DNA from: Pelagihabitans sp963760375
Lineage (GTDB): Bacteria > Bacteroidota > Bacteroidia > Flavobacteriales > Flavobacteriaceae
Reading direction: 5' to 3'
DNA: 64,000 nt
Assembly: GCA_963760375.1 (NCBI GenBank)
Contig: CAVXCS010000005.1
Span: 248,001-312,000, forward strand
The number at the start of each line of letters is the position of its first letter. The stretch's first letter is position 1. A program made the position numbers and the translations under genes. The notes below the pieces were generated by a model. It searched no databases and was not told where the DNA came from. It saw only the letters and a program-made list of their open reading frames with translations. This document shows, piece by piece, positions 53,810 through 61,812 of the stretch.

Positions 53810-54685
53810 TTAATCGATATGTTTGTGTGCCTTATAGGAAGATCGCACCAAGGCGCCGCTCTCCACATGACGGAAGCCCATTTCAAGTCCGATCTCCTCA
53901 TACTTTTTGAATTGGTCCGGAACGATGAATTCCTTGACGGGAAGGTGTTTTTTGGAGGGCTGAAGGTACTGGCCTATGGTGACCACGTCGACATTGGCAC
54001 TTCTTAGGTCTTGCATGGTTTCGATGACTTCGGCCTCCCTTTCCCCCAAGCCCAGCATGATTCCCGATTTGGTTCGGTTGATGCCGTTGGCACGAAGGTA
54101 GCGGAGTACTTCCAGACTGCGCTCATATTTGGCCTGGATGCGCACTTCCCTGGTGAGTCTCTTAACCGTTTCCACGTTATGGGAAACCACTTCTGGATGT
54201 ACCTCGATGATACGATCGAGATGGCGTTCGATGCCCTGGAAATCGGGAATCAACGTTTCCAAGGTGGTTGTAGGGTTCATTCTCCTGACCGCCTTAACCG
54301 TTTCGGCCCAAATGATCGATCCCATATCTTTCAGGTCATCCCGATCGACTGAGGTGATCACGGCATGTTTAATGCCCATGATTTTGATTGAACGGGCAAC
54401 CTTTTCCGGCTCTTCCCAATCGATCGATTCGGGTCGGCCCGTTTTTACCCCGCAAAAGCCGCAGGAACGGGTGCAGATATTGCCCAAAATCATGAAGGTA
54501 GCGGTACCTTCACCCCAGCATTCCCCCATATTGGGGCAACTACCCGAGGTACAAATGGTATGCAGGTCATATTTTTCGACCAAGCCGCGCAATTGGGTAT
54601 ATTTTTTTCCGGTAGGGAGTTTGACCCGGAGCCATTTGGGTTTGCCTGCCGGTGGGGCCACATTGGAGCTTATATCACTGCCCAT
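53810..54685 (-). CDS. lipA: lipoyl synthase
   Basis: LipA is a radical SAM enzyme that inserts two sulfur atoms into the octanoyl group on lipoyl-dependent proteins. The protein is 291 residues. The auxiliary cluster ligands are Cys45, Cys50 and Cys56 (CTSGSCPNMGEC), and the radical SAM cluster ligands are Cys71, Cys75 and Cys78 (CTRSCGFC). The C-terminal Ser of ALVRSSYKAH is the fourth auxiliary ligand. All ligands are intact. It is upstream of the GAPDH gene on the same strand with a gap of about 108 bp. Confidence 0.96.
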   Translation of the reverse strand: MGSDISSNVAPPAGKPKWLRVKLPTGKKYTQLRGLVEKYDLHTICTSGSCPNMGECWGEGTATFMILGNICTRSCGFCGVKTGRPESIDWEEPEKVARSIKIMGIKHAVITSVDRDDLKDMGSIIWAETVKAVRRMNPTTTLETLIPDFQGIERHLDRIIEVHPEVVSHNVETVKRLTREVRIQAKYERSLEVLRYLRANGINRTKSGIMLGLGEREAEVIETMQDLRSANVDVVTIGQYLQPSKKHLPVKEFIVPDQFKKYEEIGLEMGFRHVESGALVRSSYKAHKHID

Positions 54686-54869
54686 AGATCATTTTTTGGG
54701 CAAATATACGAACAATAGCGCAACAAACTAAGGTTCGTCCCCGCCCATGGCGGGCCGATTTAAAAAAAATGGCCCCTTCCAGACCAGGTAAAAAAAATAG
54801 GGGGAATAGGTTCCGGCATCCTTATTTTTGACCGGGTAGCTCGGAATCTTGAGATGGGGGAAAGGGGAG

Positions 54870-55430
54870 TTAAGATCGACCGTCGATCACCTCTGCCAGC
54901 AATTTTTTGGCCCGTAACAATTTTACTTTGATGTTGTTTACGGGCTCATTGAGCTGTTTGGCGATATCGGCATAGCTGAGCTCATTGAAATACCGGAGGT
55001 TGATGACCTCCTGATAATGTGGTTTTAACTTTTTGATGTATTGCAAAAGGGTAGCTAAGTTTTGTTCGGTGATCAACTGATCTTCAACGGTGGGGGTGTC
55101 GTCCAAAACGCGCGTTATGGCTTCATTACTGCTGTTGGTTTCCATCACGTTCCTTTTTCTTTTGCGAAGCAGATCGATGTGGATGTTCTTGGAAATCGCG
55201 ATCAGCCAGGTCTTGAATTCGTAAGCTTCATCGAAAGTATCGATTTTATCGAATGCTTTTGAAAAAGTTTGGATGGTTATGTCCTCGGCGTCGTTTTCAT
55301 TTTGCGTGCGCTTCAGCTGAAAGCCGTAAACGTCGTTCCAAAAGGTATCCAATAAGGTGCTATAGGCGATTTGGTTGCCCTGTTTGGCCTTCTTGATGGT
55401 ACTATCGAGTGTTTCTTCGGATTTATCCAA
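54870..55430 (-). CDS. ECF-type RNA polymerase sigma factor
   Basis: This 186-residue sigma-70 family protein has region 2 (AEDITIQTFSKAFDKIDTFD, FKTWLIAISKNIHIDLLRKRKR) and region 4 (LKPHYQEVINLRYFNELSYADIAKQLN followed by NNIKVKLLRAKKLLAEV). Region 3 is missing, as in ECF sigma factors. No anti-sigma gene lies directly next to it. It sits 50 bp downstream of a small cysteine-containing membrane protein and is in the same direction as lipA. Confidence 0.93.
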   Translation of the reverse strand: MDKSEETLDSTIKKAKQGNQIAYSTLLDTFWNDVYGFQLKRTQNENDAEDITIQTFSKAFDKIDTFDEAYEFKTWLIAISKNIHIDLLRKRKRNVMETNSSNEAITRVLDDTPTVEDQLITEQNLATLLQYIKKLKPHYQEVINLRYFNELSYADIAKQLNEPVNNIKVKLLRAKKLLAEVIDGRS

Positions 55431-55479
55431 TAGAAAATTAAAAATTAGGGCAGGTCAATTGATGCAACTGGCGTTCCGA

Positions 55480-55677
55480 CTATATGATCTTTTCTTCGCG
55501 GCATTCTTGCTCACTGGGAAGCTTTCCGCAAAGACCACATGCGACCCCTTCTTTGTTCAAAAAAGGGCTTTGACTGGCACAGGTACCTGCAAACTTTCCG
55601 TCTTTTTTAGACCATATTTTGATCGCTATTCCTGCGAACGCCAAGGATAAGAGGCCAATGGTAAGTAAAAAAAGCAT
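55480..55677 (-). CDS. small membrane protein with cysteine-rich tail
   Basis: This 65-residue protein has an N-terminal membrane helix (MLFLLTIGLLSLAFAGIAI) and a short tail with four cysteines: CASQSPFLNKEGVACGLCGK and then EQEC. Related small flavobacterial proteins annotated 'membrane or secreted protein' share the KDGKFAGTCASQSPFLN pattern; the function is unknown. The frame continues to 55722, but a -7 box at 55694-55701 lies inside that extension, so the ATG at 55677 is the likely start. It lies upstream of the sigma factor gene in the same direction. Confidence 0.85.
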   Translation of the reverse strand: MLFLLTIGLLSLAFAGIAIKIWSKKDGKFAGTCASQSPFLNKEGVACGLCGKLPSEQECREEKII

Positions 55678-55693
55678 CGTTTCTTTATTTCTA

Positions 55694-55701
55694 CAAAGGT
55701 A
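55694..55701 (-). promoter_or_regulatory. -7 box upstream of the cysteine-tail membrane protein
   Basis: TACCTTTG on the minus strand, 16 bp upstream of the ATG at 55677, directly following the anti-sigma gene's terminator. Confidence 0.65.
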
Positions 55702-55702
55702 C

Positions 55703-55734
55703 AAAAAAAAGGCCCTGAACATTGGTTCAGGGCC
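55703..55734 (-). terminator. terminator after the anti-sigma gene
   Basis: GGCCCTGAAC pairs with GTTCAGGGCC (55711-55720 with 55725-55734) over a 4-base loop, followed on the minus strand by eight Ts. Confidence 0.88.
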
Positions 55735-55759
55735 ACACTTTATATTTTTTAGCTATCGT

Positions 55760-56518
55760 TCAATAACTGATGTTGGCAACGATATTCTTCACGGTTGGGG
55801 TTTTGTTGCCCCCTTTCGGTTCAATGGTGATATACCCGATGGCCTCGTCTGAATAAGGTAGGGCCATTAACCTGTTCTTATCGGTGGCTTCCTCAATTAC
55901 GCCCAAATTCAACATTTTACCGTTGACCTCGGCCCACATTTGGAAGCATTGGTTTTCAGGCAAATGCGGTAATTTGCTCACATTGATGTACGACAGTTTC
56001 TTCACCGGATTGATATAGGCCACCGCTTTCAGTTCCTTGGCCTTTTTATTGCCGCTCACCGTTAATTTTCTGGTCTGGGGATTGTTGAGCACGATGAATT
56101 GGTTCCTTACATCTTCCAGCTGTTGGCGCATATCGGCTTCCAACGTCTTGATTTTATTGGTCACGATCTGATTTTCCTGTTGTAGGTTTTGATTTTGGTT
56201 CCAGAAAAAATAGGATGCCCCTACGGAAATCAATACGGCGAAACTGGCCGCGATGGCATAGCGGAAGAAGCGTTTTCTGCCCAAATTCTCGGACTTGATC
56301 CTTGCCAAAATCTTTTCCTTAAGGCCTGCGGGTGTTTTCGAGGCATGCAATTTTGCAAATGCCTCAAGATTGTCCTGCAGTTCGTCATACGTTTCCCTTA
56401 CTTCGGGATACATCGCTATATAACGCTCCACCTGCAGGTTTTCGAGTTCCGTGGTCGTTCCCAAAAGGTACTTTTCCAACAGATCGGAATCCAAGAATAT
56501 TTTAATTTTATCTTTCAT
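55760..56518 (-). CDS. anti-sigma factor, RskA-like
   Basis: This 252-residue protein has a cytoplasmic N-terminal anti-sigma part (LLEKYLLGTTTELENLQVERYIAM), a membrane helix near residues 86-107 (FFRYAIAASFAVLISVGASYFF), a coiled coil and a periplasmic RskA-type beta domain (VAYINPVKKLSYINVSKLP, CFQMWAEVNGKMLNLG, GYITIEPKGGNKTP). Such proteins hold an ECF sigma factor at the membrane until a signal releases it. It starts 68 bp downstream of the sigma factor gene at 56587, the probable target. A terminator ends the pair. Confidence 0.9.
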   Translation of the reverse strand: MKDKIKIFLDSDLLEKYLLGTTTELENLQVERYIAMYPEVRETYDELQDNLEAFAKLHASKTPAGLKEKILARIKSENLGRKRFFRYAIAASFAVLISVGASYFFWNQNQNLQQENQIVTNKIKTLEADMRQQLEDVRNQFIVLNNPQTRKLTVSGNKKAKELKAVAYINPVKKLSYINVSKLPHLPENQCFQMWAEVNGKMLNLGVIEEATDKNRLMALPYSDEAIGYITIEPKGGNKTPTVKNIVANISY

Positions 56519-56586
56519 CTTACTGAATGTTTTGTTTTTGGTCTGGCATGCTAATCGTAACGAAAGGGCAAATGCACTTCATTTTG

Positions 56587-57153
56587 TCATAAGATCAGGT
56601 ATATCAAAGCGGCATAAATCATCGAGGACCCATAAATTTTCTTTAATTCCCGCAATCCTATCTTTAACCTGGACTTTATGGTTCCCAACGGAATATCGAG
56701 TTCATCGCTCGCCTCCTGTTGTGTCATTCCGTGAAAAAAGAGTGCTTCCAACACAATCTGGTATTTCGCCTCTATTTTGTCCAAATTTTCACGGACGTCC
56801 ATTAACTCCGGTCGGATGCTATCCACACCCAAATTATATACGTTCGAAATATCTATTTGGATTTCCTTGTCGGTTTTGGTATTGGCGCTTCTCAATTTAT
56901 CGATTGCCGTATTTCGGGTGATCCTGAACAGCCAAGTGAACAATTTTGCCTTTGCCGGGTCATAGGTATCAGACTTTTTCCAAATTTTCACAAAACTTTC
57001 CTGTAGCACGTCCTGTGCCAGTTCCTCGTTCCGCACGACTTTGTTGGCCACCCCAAAAAGGGTATCGCCATAATGCTCGTACAACAGGGAAATGGCTTTT
57101 TCATTTCGCTCTTGCAGCAATTCCACTATATGCGATTCAAGTAGTGCGCTCAT
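56587..57153 (-). CDS. ECF-type RNA polymerase sigma factor (SigK-like)
   Basis: This 188-residue sigma factor has region 2 (LAQDVLQESFVKIWKKSDTYDP, FTWLFRITRNTAIDKLRS) and region 4 (ALFFHGMTQQEASDELDIPLGTIKSRLKIGLRELKKI, shown here as motifs GMTQQEASDELD and GTIKSRLKIGL). The frame extends to 57198; the ATG at 57153 gives the usual start. It is followed by its probable anti-sigma factor. An 8-bp inverted repeat (57223-57230 with 57258-57265) lies about 70-110 bp upstream and may be a control site. Confidence 0.93.
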   Translation of the reverse strand: MSALLESHIVELLQERNEKAISLLYEHYGDTLFGVANKVVRNEELAQDVLQESFVKIWKKSDTYDPAKAKLFTWLFRITRNTAIDKLRSANTKTDKEIQIDISNVYNLGVDSIRPELMDVRENLDKIEAKYQIVLEALFFHGMTQQEASDELDIPLGTIKSRLKIGLRELKKIYGSSMIYAALIYLIL

Positions 57154-57476
57154 AAGAATGGTGGGGAATCTGCTTTTTTTTAGAACGGGAGCGTCCAACC
57201 TAGCGATCCCGACCGTAAATAGCTTAACGCTAATTTATAAAATTGATTGTTACACAGGCGTTAAGTCAAAGTTTTAATTGAGCAATGTGCAGCTGGTAAC
57301 TGTACATTTATTTTGGTTAGTTTGGTTTGGTATGGCCCCCGGAAATTGTTTCGGGGGCTATTTTTATGATTCCAAGGTAAGGATTCTCCAATTAACGTTC
57401 GGGCGATTTCAAATAGCCCGACATCGACCCATAAAAATGGCAGCCGTCGGCCAGCCGTGTAAAATGTATGAACAAT
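57154..57476. other. 323-bp intergenic region with dyad and plus-strand terminator
   Basis: This region lies between the divergent start of the sigma factor gene and the stop of murB. It holds an inverted repeat CTTAACGC...GCGTTAAG (57223-57265) and a terminator-like hairpin on the plus strand (57335-57365). No plus-strand gene ends before that hairpin, so a small RNA is possible but unproven. Confidence 0.6.
57335..57365 (+). terminator. plus-strand terminator without an upstream gene
   Basis: GCCCCCGGAAA pairs with TTTCGGGGGC (one bulged G) across a 3-base loop, followed by TATTTTT. On the minus strand there is no T tract, so it does not look like the murB terminator. Confidence 0.65.
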
Positions 57477-58490
57477 TCATATAATGTTGACTTCCGGCGA
57501 AATCCCAATGCCATACTTTTGGTCTACCGCCTCCATGATCCGGTGTGCAAGATCTAAAATTTCCATGCCCGTGGCATGGCCATGGTTGACCAATACCAGG
57601 GCTTGTTTTTGATGTACCCCCGCATCCCCGAACCGCTTTCCCTTAAAACCACATTGTTCGATGAGCCAGCCCGCTGGAATTTTATAGCTGTTTTCGGAGA
57701 CCTTGTAAAAAGGGGCATCCGGATGCGCAGCGGTGAAAATTGCAAAAGCGCCGCCATCGATAACGGGGTTCTTAAAAAAACTGCCGCTATTGCCCAATAT
57801 TTTAGGGTCGGGCAATTTATCCTGCCGTATGGCGATAACAGCCTCGGAAACCTCCTTGATGGTGGGCCGCACTATATTTTTCTTTGCCAATTCGGCTTCT
57901 ATCGAGCCATAAGCGGTATTGATTCGGTGGTTCCCCGTCGATAATTCCATGACGATGGAAGTGATGATAAAGCGACCTTTACCTATGTTTTTGAAGTAAG
58001 AATCCCGGTATCCAAAGGCGCAGTCGGCATTGCTGAACCGTTTGATTTTCATCGTTGCCAATTCCAGGGCTTCACAAGAAACCAGTACATCTTTCAATTC
58101 CACCCCGTAGGCACCGATATTCTGCAAAGGGGCGGAACCGGTATTGCCCGGGATCAAAGAGAGGTTTTCGAGGCCGCCGAAACCTTGGTCGACGCACCAC
58201 ATGACGGTCTCGTGCCAGTTTTCGCCGGCCATCACTTTCAGGTGGAGCTTTTCCCCATGTTTTTCGATGACTTCCCTTCCCTTGATGTTGACGTGGAGTA
58301 CCAAAGCATCGACGTCTTTGGTTAGCAATATATTACTGCCTCCTCCCAAGACAAACTTTTCCGGATAGCCCTCAAGGCGCAAGGCCTCGCATAGCTCATC
58401 CGTGCTGTTTACCTCACAGAAATTTTTGGCCCTCACCGCTATTCCAAAAGTATTATAGGGCTTAAGGGAGATATTTTTTTGGATATGCAT
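57477..58490 (-). CDS. murB: UDP-N-acetylenolpyruvoylglucosamine reductase
   Basis: MurB reduces UDP-GlcNAc-enolpyruvate to UDP-MurNAc with NADPH and FAD in peptidoglycan synthesis. The protein is 337 residues from the ATG at 58490; the 60 extra codons upstream are the aminotransferase gene in another frame. FAD-binding motifs are LGGGSNILLTKD and NLSLIPGNTGSAPLQNIGAYGVE. The catalytic Ser is in GNSGSFFKNP. The length and tail match the E. coli-like type I MurB. It overlaps the aminotransferase stop by one base (TAATG), so the genes are coupled. Confidence 0.96.
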   Translation of the reverse strand: MHIQKNISLKPYNTFGIAVRAKNFCEVNSTDELCEALRLEGYPEKFVLGGGSNILLTKDVDALVLHVNIKGREVIEKHGEKLHLKVMAGENWHETVMWCVDQGFGGLENLSLIPGNTGSAPLQNIGAYGVELKDVLVSCEALELATMKIKRFSNADCAFGYRDSYFKNIGKGRFIITSIVMELSTGNHRINTAYGSIEAELAKKNIVRPTIKEVSEAVIAIRQDKLPDPKILGNSGSFFKNPVIDGGAFAIFTAAHPDAPFYKVSENSYKIPAGWLIEQCGFKGKRFGDAGVHQKQALVLVNHGHATGMEILDLAHRIMEAVDQKYGIGISPEVNII

Positions 58491-59680
58491 TAGCCGATAT
58501 AACTTTTCAAAGCTTCTCCGAGAATCTCTACTGCCCTGATCAAACGCGCTTTGTCCAAGACATAGGCAATCCTGATTTGGTTCTTGCCCAGACCCGGGGT
58601 AGCATAAAATCCTGCTGCCGGAGCGACCATCACCGTTTCGTTGTCGACACGGAAATCTTCTAAAAGCCACTGGGCAAAATCATCAGCATCTTCTATGGGC
58701 AGCTCAGCAATACAATAAAATGCCCCTTGTGGCCGGGCCACTTTCACACCCTCTATCTTTTGCAGTGCTTCGATCAATACGTTTCTTCGTTCGAGATATT
58801 CTTTTTTAACCTCATCGAAATAAGATTGGGGCGTTTCCAATGCCGCCTCGCTCGCTATTTGGGCAAAGGTCGGGGGCGATAATCTCGCCTGTGCGAATTT
58901 CAAAACGGTCTTCACCACCTCCTTGTTCTTGGAGACCAGACAGCCTACCCGGGCACCGCACATACTGTAACGTTTCGAAACAGAATCGATCATGATGGCA
59001 TTTTCTTCCAAACCTTCCACCTGCAATACGGAATAATGTTCCCGGCCATCATAGGTGAACTCCCGGTATACCTCGTCCGCAATCAGGAAAAGGTCATGCT
59101 TTTTGACAATTTTGGCCAGTTTATGGATTTCCTCCTTGCTGTAGAGATAGCCTGTCGGGTTGCCAGGATTGCAGATCAAGATCGCTTTGGTCCGTGGTGT
59201 AATGAGTTTTTCAAAATCCTCAATAGGGGGCAATGCAAAATTGTCCTCCATTTGCGAAACCACCGGAACTACCTTGACAGTGTTGGCGGTCGCGAAGCCA
59301 TTATAATTGGCATAAAAAGGTTCTGGGATGATGATTTCGTCGCCGGCATCACCGATACTCCCCATCGCGAAAGTGAGCGCTTCCGAGCCTCCTGTGGTCA
59401 CAATGATGTCCGACGCGGTAATCTCGATATCATTTTTGGCATAGTAGGCGGCCAATTTTTCCCTGTAGGTCTCGGAACCTTCTGTCCTGCTGTATTCCAA
59501 CACTTCCAGATTGAAGTTCCTAACGGCATCCAAGGCCACTTTGGGCGTTTTGATATCTGGCTGTCCGATATTGAGGTGAATTACCTGGGCACCCTTTTTT
59601 TTGGCGGCCTCTGCAAAAGGAACCAATTTTCTGATCGGTGACTCGGGCATGGCTTTCCCTTTTTTGGAAATCTGTGGCAT
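58490..59680 (-). CDS. PLP-dependent class I aminotransferase (aspartate aminotransferase-like)
   Basis: This 396-residue fold-type I aminotransferase has VIHLNIGQPDIKTP, TTGGSEALTFAMG, CNPGNPTGYLYS, ADEVYREFTYDG and the PLP-lysine motif DSVSKRYSMCGARVG. The C-terminal Arg in NQIRIAYV binds the substrate carboxylate. It probably makes aspartate or related amino acids, but substrate choice (aspartate, aromatic or branched) cannot be fixed from sequence. It is coupled to the downstream murB. Confidence 0.92.
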   Translation of the reverse strand: MPQISKKGKAMPESPIRKLVPFAEAAKKKGAQVIHLNIGQPDIKTPKVALDAVRNFNLEVLEYSRTEGSETYREKLAAYYAKNDIEITASDIIVTTGGSEALTFAMGSIGDAGDEIIIPEPFYANYNGFATANTVKVVPVVSQMEDNFALPPIEDFEKLITPRTKAILICNPGNPTGYLYSKEEIHKLAKIVKKHDLFLIADEVYREFTYDGREHYSVLQVEGLEENAIMIDSVSKRYSMCGARVGCLVSKNKEVVKTVLKFAQARLSPPTFAQIASEAALETPQSYFDEVKKEYLERRNVLIEALQKIEGVKVARPQGAFYCIAELPIEDADDFAQWLLEDFRVDNETVMVAPAAGFYATPGLGKNQIRIAYVLDKARLIRAVEILGEALKSYIG

Positions 59681-59755
59681 GAGGCGGAATATTTACGGCA
59701 AAAATGGGAAATCATTGGGTACAAAACAATATAAGAGGGCTTTATTTAAACCCTT

Positions 59756-59763
59756 TATTTTTG
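59756..59763 (+). promoter_or_regulatory. -7 box upstream of the aspartyl protease/PDZ gene
   Basis: TATTTTTG matches TAnnTTTG, 10 bp upstream of the ATG at 59774. Confidence 0.6.
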
Positions 59764-59773
59764 TTAATTAACA

Positions 59774-61171
59774 ATGGTGTTCAGCCTCGAAATACTTAAC
59801 TTTAAGAAGGTTAAACCACTAATACTAAAAAAGTTGGGGCGAATCGTTCACTTTTTTCTGCTATTGATACTATGCTTCCCATTTATCGGAAATGCACAGG
59901 GTTTCAACCTGCCCGATGGCCGGAAATATCAGAAAATCAAATTTCAGCTCATCAATAATCTGATCGTTATTCCAGTGGAGGTGAACGGATCACCGCTTTC
60001 ATTTATCCTCGATTCGGGGGTGAGCAAGCCTATATTGTTCAACCTGACCGACCAAGATTCAATTCAGATCAACAATGTCACCGAAATCAATATCAAAGGT
60101 TTGGGCGATGGAGACCCCATTAGCGCACTGAGCTCAAAGGGAAACGATTTTAAGTTGGGCCATGTACGCAATGACAAGCAACAACTATATGTAGTCTTGG
60201 ACAATGAAATGAATTTTTCACCGAGTCTGGGCATCCCGGTACATGGCATCATCGGCTATGAGCTGTTCAGGGATTTTGTGGTCGATATCAACTATGGCAA
60301 CAAGACCCTCAAATTGCACGATCCCATCTCGTACAAATACAAAAATGAAAAAAAGTATGAGACCTTGCCCTTGGAGGTAATTCGGAAAAAGGCTTATGTA
60401 GATGGCGAACTCTACCTAAAGGATGGTGAAAGTGTACCCGTTAAGCTGCTATTGGATTCGGGAAGCAGCGATGCGATTTGGCTCTTCGAAAATGAGGACA
60501 TAGAGATGCCCGAAAAGCACTATGACGACTTCCTGGGCAAAGGCCTCAATGGAAATATTTTTGGGAGGCGTACCATGGTAAGAGGCATAAAAATCGGAAG
60601 TTTTGTGCTCGAAGATGCCAAAGCGGCGTTTCCCAATACCGAATCTTTCAACGACATGAAAAATCTGGGGGACCGCAACGGGAGCATGGGGGGTGAGATA
60701 CTCAAGCGTTTCAATATGGTGTTCGATTACCCGAACAACAAAGTATCCCTTAGGAAAAACAACAATTTCAACAATCCGTTTCAATATAACATGAGTGGCA
60801 TTGAACTGCAGCACGACGGCTTGAGATATATTGCCGAAAAGATCGCGGATTCCCGGGGTATGGTCAAATCAGACGCCGATACCTTTGGCAACGTACAAAT
60901 TCTGTTCGAGAACCGTACCCGTCTAAGCCTGGTTCCTGAAATCATCGTTTCGGGGATACGGGCGGGGAGTCCGGCAGAAACGGCCGGGCTAAGGGAAGGG
61001 GATGTGGTCTTGGCCGTAAACGGCAAAAGTGTTCACCGATATAAACTTCAGGAGATCATGCAGATGCTCAATGAAAAGGAAGGCAAACGGATCAAAGTCC
61101 TCATTGAAAGATACGACTCCGGGCTGCTCTTCTCTTTTGTGCTCAAAAATGTTTTCAAAGAAAAACCCTGA
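59774..61171 (+). CDS. secreted retropepsin-like aspartyl protease with PDZ domain
   Basis: This 465-residue protein has a signal or membrane segment (about residues 22-42), then two aspartyl-protease-like half domains. Their DSG motifs are FILDSGVSKPILF near residues 76-88 and LLLDSGSSDAIWLF near 226-239, the second followed by GRRTMVRGIKIGSF. A C-terminal PDZ domain follows: SGIRAGSPAETAGLREGDVVLAVNGKSV split as GIRAGSPAETAGL and GDVVLAVNGKSV. The architecture fits a periplasmic protease; the substrate is unknown. Its last codons form a minus-strand terminator for the DUF1573 gene. Confidence 0.88.
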   Translation: MVFSLEILNFKKVKPLILKKLGRIVHFFLLLILCFPFIGNAQGFNLPDGRKYQKIKFQLINNLIVIPVEVNGSPLSFILDSGVSKPILFNLTDQDSIQINNVTEINIKGLGDGDPISALSSKGNDFKLGHVRNDKQQLYVVLDNEMNFSPSLGIPVHGIIGYELFRDFVVDINYGNKTLKLHDPISYKYKNEKKYETLPLEVIRKKAYVDGELYLKDGESVPVKLLLDSGSSDAIWLFENEDIEMPEKHYDDFLGKGLNGNIFGRRTMVRGIKIGSFVLEDAKAAFPNTESFNDMKNLGDRNGSMGGEILKRFNMVFDYPNNKVSLRKNNNFNNPFQYNMSGIELQHDGLRYIAEKIADSRGMVKSDADTFGNVQILFENRTRLSLVPEIIVSGIRAGSPAETAGLREGDVVLAVNGKSVHRYKLQEIMQMLNEKEGKRIKVLIERYDSGLLFSFVLKNVFKEKP

Positions 61172-61200
61172 TCCCATGCGTGCTGCAGAAGATCAGGGTT
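61164..61200 (-). terminator. terminator of the DUF1573 gene, within the end of the protease gene
   Basis: AACCCTGATC (61164-61173) pairs with GATCAGGGTT (61191-61200). On the minus strand the stem is followed by TTTTTC. The plus-strand stop codon of the protease gene (61169-61171) is part of the stem. Confidence 0.75.
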
Positions 61201-61224
61201 AAACCTAATGTTTCTTGGAAGTAT

Positions 61225-61611
61225 TTATTTGCCTTCCGGTTCTTTTACTTCACCAATGATTTTCAATACTCTGGTTGGCGTATCGGCATTGGATATCACC
61301 GTGATGGCTTTCCTGATGGGATTAACCCTATTTGTGTCGTATTTCACTTGAATTTCACCTGATTTTCCAGGCATTACCGGGTCTTTTGACCAATTTGGAA
61401 TGGTACAGCCACAACTTGAACTCACCTTGCTGATGATCAAAGGCGCGTTTCCTGTGTTCGTGAATTCGAATATACGTACACCGTCACTTCCTTTTTCGAT
61501 GACCCCATAATCGATTGTTTCTGTCTTGAATTCAATTTTAGCCGCTTTATCCTGAGCGGTAAGACTAAATCCGAGTAGGCCAACAAATAATACAAGTACT
61601 ATTTTTTTCAT
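61225..61611 (-). CDS. DUF1573 family secreted protein
   Basis: This 128-residue protein has a signal peptide (about residues 1-20, MKKIVLVLFVGLLGFSLTAQ) and one immunoglobulin-like DUF1573 domain: IEFKTETIDYGVIEKGSDG, FEFTNTGNAPLIISKVSSSCGCTIPNW, PGKSGEIQVKYDTNRV and FRKAITV-type end (here IRKAITVISNAD). The conserved CGC pair is present. The function is unknown; the family is widespread in Bacteroidota envelopes. The ATG at 61611 was chosen because the -7 box at 61635 excludes the longer frame. Confidence 0.88.
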   Translation of the reverse strand: MKKIVLVLFVGLLGFSLTAQDKAAKIEFKTETIDYGVIEKGSDGVRIFEFTNTGNAPLIISKVSSSCGCTIPNWSKDPVMPGKSGEIQVKYDTNRVNPIRKAITVISNADTPTRVLKIIGEVKEPEGK

Positions 61612-61634
61612 TATTTCTGGTTTTGGGTGAATTT

Positions 61635-61665
61635 CAAAAGTAAATCTTTTGAGATGAACCTCCAA
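61635..61665 (-). promoter_or_regulatory. promoter of the DUF1573 gene
   Basis: TTG at 61665-61663 and TACTTTTG at 61642-61635 on the minus strand are 20 bp apart, fitting the Bacteroidota consensus. The start codon is 24 bp downstream. Confidence 0.7.
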
Positions 61666-61672
61666 AATTCTT

Positions 61673-61701
61673 TTGTTATCTATTAACGTTACTTATTTTT
61701 G
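61673..61701 (+). promoter_or_regulatory. promoter of valS
   Basis: TTG at 61673-61675 and TATTTTTG at 61694-61701 are 18 bp apart. The leader to the valS ATG at 61813 would be about 105 bases. Confidence 0.65.
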
Positions 61702-61812
61702 TTTCGTATTTCAAATAAGGGCCAATCGGCCTTAATATCAATATTTTAACATTTGTTCCACGCTTGTTTTTATGGGAACAGCGTATGTTAGGCAATAATC
61801 GTTCCAAAAATT

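Noticed and set aside
58491..58670. A 60-codon N-terminal extension of MurB
   Set aside because: It is the aminotransferase C-terminus read in another frame; MurB starts at 58490.
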